Part shown: piece after piece, positions 63,025 through 64,000 of the stretch
Layout of the letters: every line of letters starts with the position of its first letter
Numbering within the stretch: position 1 is the first letter of the stretch
NCBI RefSeq assembly: GCF_000176175.1
Contig: NZ_ACZP01000013.1
Span: forward strand, 947,695-1,011,694
Length of the DNA: 64,000 nucleotides
DNA from: Vibrio furnissii CIP 102972
Lineage (GTDB): Bacteria; Pseudomonadota; Gammaproteobacteria; Enterobacterales; Vibrionaceae
Direction of reading: 5' to 3'
Translations under genes and position numbers: made by a program
Notes under the pieces: model-generated
Databases searched by the model: none
What the model was told of the DNA's origin: nothing
What the model saw: only the letters and a program-made list of their open reading frames with translations

Positions 63025-64000
63025 ATGATATACCGTTATTTGGCAGGAATTTTTGCTCTATTATTAGTAGGTTGTGCTGCTCAGCCCACATCTACCCCCT
63101 TCAAACCGAGTCAGGCTTGGGTCTCCCAAACCCTCGACAATGGGCTCACCTATCACCTGCGTCCCGACCAAAACGAAGCGGTGTCGATCCGCTTGTACGT
63201 GCACGCGGGATCGTTTCAGGAAACGCTGCGCCAAGCCGGTTACGCACATTATGTGGAACACATGGCCTTCAACGGCAGCGTGCATTACGAACACAACGCC
63301 GTGATTGATATGGTGGCGAAAAGTGGTGGCCAGTTTGGGGCTGACCTCAACGCTTACACCAATTACTCGCAAACGGTGTATCAATTGGATTTGCCAGATA
63401 ATCAGCACATGGATGATGCGCTGCTGTGGATGCGCGACATCGCCGATGGCTTGACGTTTGATCCACAAGAAGTGGAAAAAGAGAAAGGGGTAATTCTGGG
63501 CGAGTTTCGTTTTCGTCGTTCAGAGCCGGACATGCTGTATGAGCATTTCACCGAAGGCACCGATTACCTCACCTACGATCCACTCGGCAATCGCAGCAAT
63601 GTGCAGATGGCGACCGCAGACGGACTTCGTGAGTTCTACCAAACGTGGTATCAGCCGCAACTTACCGAAGTGATCATCACCGGTAACATCACTTTGGAAC
63701 AAGGCGAGCAATGGGTGCGTCAGTATTTCTCTGACTGGCAGAAAGGCACCACGCCGCGCCCAGCGCGTCCTGCGTTATCACAACAAAATACCAGCGATTT
63801 GATTTACACCGCATCACCGGGTGATTCGCCGCGTCTCTCCCTGTTTTACCCGCAGGGTGAAATCCGCATTGCGGATCATGAAGCATTGCTCAACTACCGT
63901 TTGAATGAGATCGCCACCCGCTTGATGGAACACCGCTTGCAGAACGCGTTTTACAACGCTGCACTGCCGACGCAAGACTTGGCGGCGTTCAGCTACAATA
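63025..64000 (+). CDS. M16 family zinc protease lipoprotein (3' end beyond window)
   Basis: Starts at ATG 63025 (AGAGG site) and runs off the right edge after 325 codons. Lipobox LVGC with Cys17. The inverted zinc motif HYVEH is at residues 75-79 (AHYVEHMAF), with the third ligand Glu expected in EKEKGVILGEF. M16 lipoproteins of this type are large (about 900 residues) periplasmic or outer-membrane proteases of unknown substrate. Confidence 0.9.
   Translation, partial: MIYRYLAGIFALLLVGCAAQPTSTPFKPSQAWVSQTLDNGLTYHLRPDQNEAVSIRLYVHAGSFQETLRQAGYAHYVEHMAFNGSVHYEHNAVIDMVAKSGGQFGADLNAYTNYSQTVYQLDLPDNQHMDDALLWMRDIADGLTFDPQEVEKEKGVILGEFRFRRSEPDMLYEHFTEGTDYLTYDPLGNRSNVQMATADGLREFYQTWYQPQLTEVIITGNITLEQGEQWVRQYFSDWQKGTTPRPARPALSQQNTSDLIYTASPGDSPRLSLFYPQGEIRIADHEALLNYRLNEIATRLMEHRLQNAFYNAALPTQDLAAFSYN

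Noticed and set aside
1..64000. CRISPR arrays, tRNA/rRNA genes and insertion sequences
   Set aside because: No regular spaced repeats, no cloverleaf or rRNA sequence, and no transposase frames were seen.

Overview
The window looks like a Vibrio chromosome segment, with gene content and order closest to the V. fluvialis / V. furnissii / V. cholerae group (judged from recall, not a search). Evidence: a trp operon with separate trpG and trpD, fused trpCF and a Trp-rich leader; the block pilotin lipoprotein - metE - (island) - metR - DUF4250 - M16 protease; and a lateral-type flagellar (laf) cluster.

Region 1 (1-10160) is a sugar-acid catabolic cluster: a GH20 hexosaminidase (open at the left edge), KDPG aldolase, a PfkB kinase, a sodium:solute symporter, a RidA protein and a D-aminoacylase-type deacetylase on the minus strand. 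Divergent from these are a DSD1-like PLP deaminase and an RpiR regulator. Together they can take N-acetylglucosaminate (GlcNAc1A, the C1-oxidised end left by chitin LPMOs) through deacetylation and deamination to 2-keto-3-deoxygluconate, then kinase and aldolase to pyruvate and glyceraldehyde-3-P. This matches the oxidative chitin pathway described in Pseudoalteromonas prydzensis. A paired TGATAG-N3-CTATCA motif marks the divergent promoter region.

Region 2 (10191-18234) is rnm (trpH/yciV) and the attenuated, TrpR-boxed trp operon trpL-E-G-D-CF-B-A. Region 3 (18500-26322) holds a dicarboxylate/amino-acid symporter, yciB, yciA, yciI, a GspS/AspS-like pilotin, a dCache chemoreceptor and metE with MetJ boxes.

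Region 4 (about 26492-58690) is a 32-kb lateral flagellar island between metE and metR. Minus strand: three tandem flagellins followed by lafB-C-D-E-F-S-T-U; and a 15.5-kb run flgBCDEFGHIJKL-motY-fliEFG-X-flgMNA. Plus strand: flhA, and fliM-fliN-fliP-fliQ-fliR-flhB. It is odd in several ways: no fliH/fliI/fliJ export ATPase complex, no fliO and no lafK-type activator in the window; lafE (fliK) is cut by one in-frame amber codon; FliM is short and lacks its N-terminal CheY-binding motif; and a flagellin-like protein of unknown role (X) sits where fliHIJ would be expected.

Region 5 (58692-60420) is a plasmid-type ParM (StbA) actin-like ATPase with a StbB/ParR-like partner. Region 6 (60724-64000) returns to core chromosome: metR with MetJ boxes, a DUF4250 protein, a polytopic membrane protein and an M16 protease lipoprotein cut by the right edge. 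No rRNA, tRNA, CRISPR array or insertion sequence was seen.
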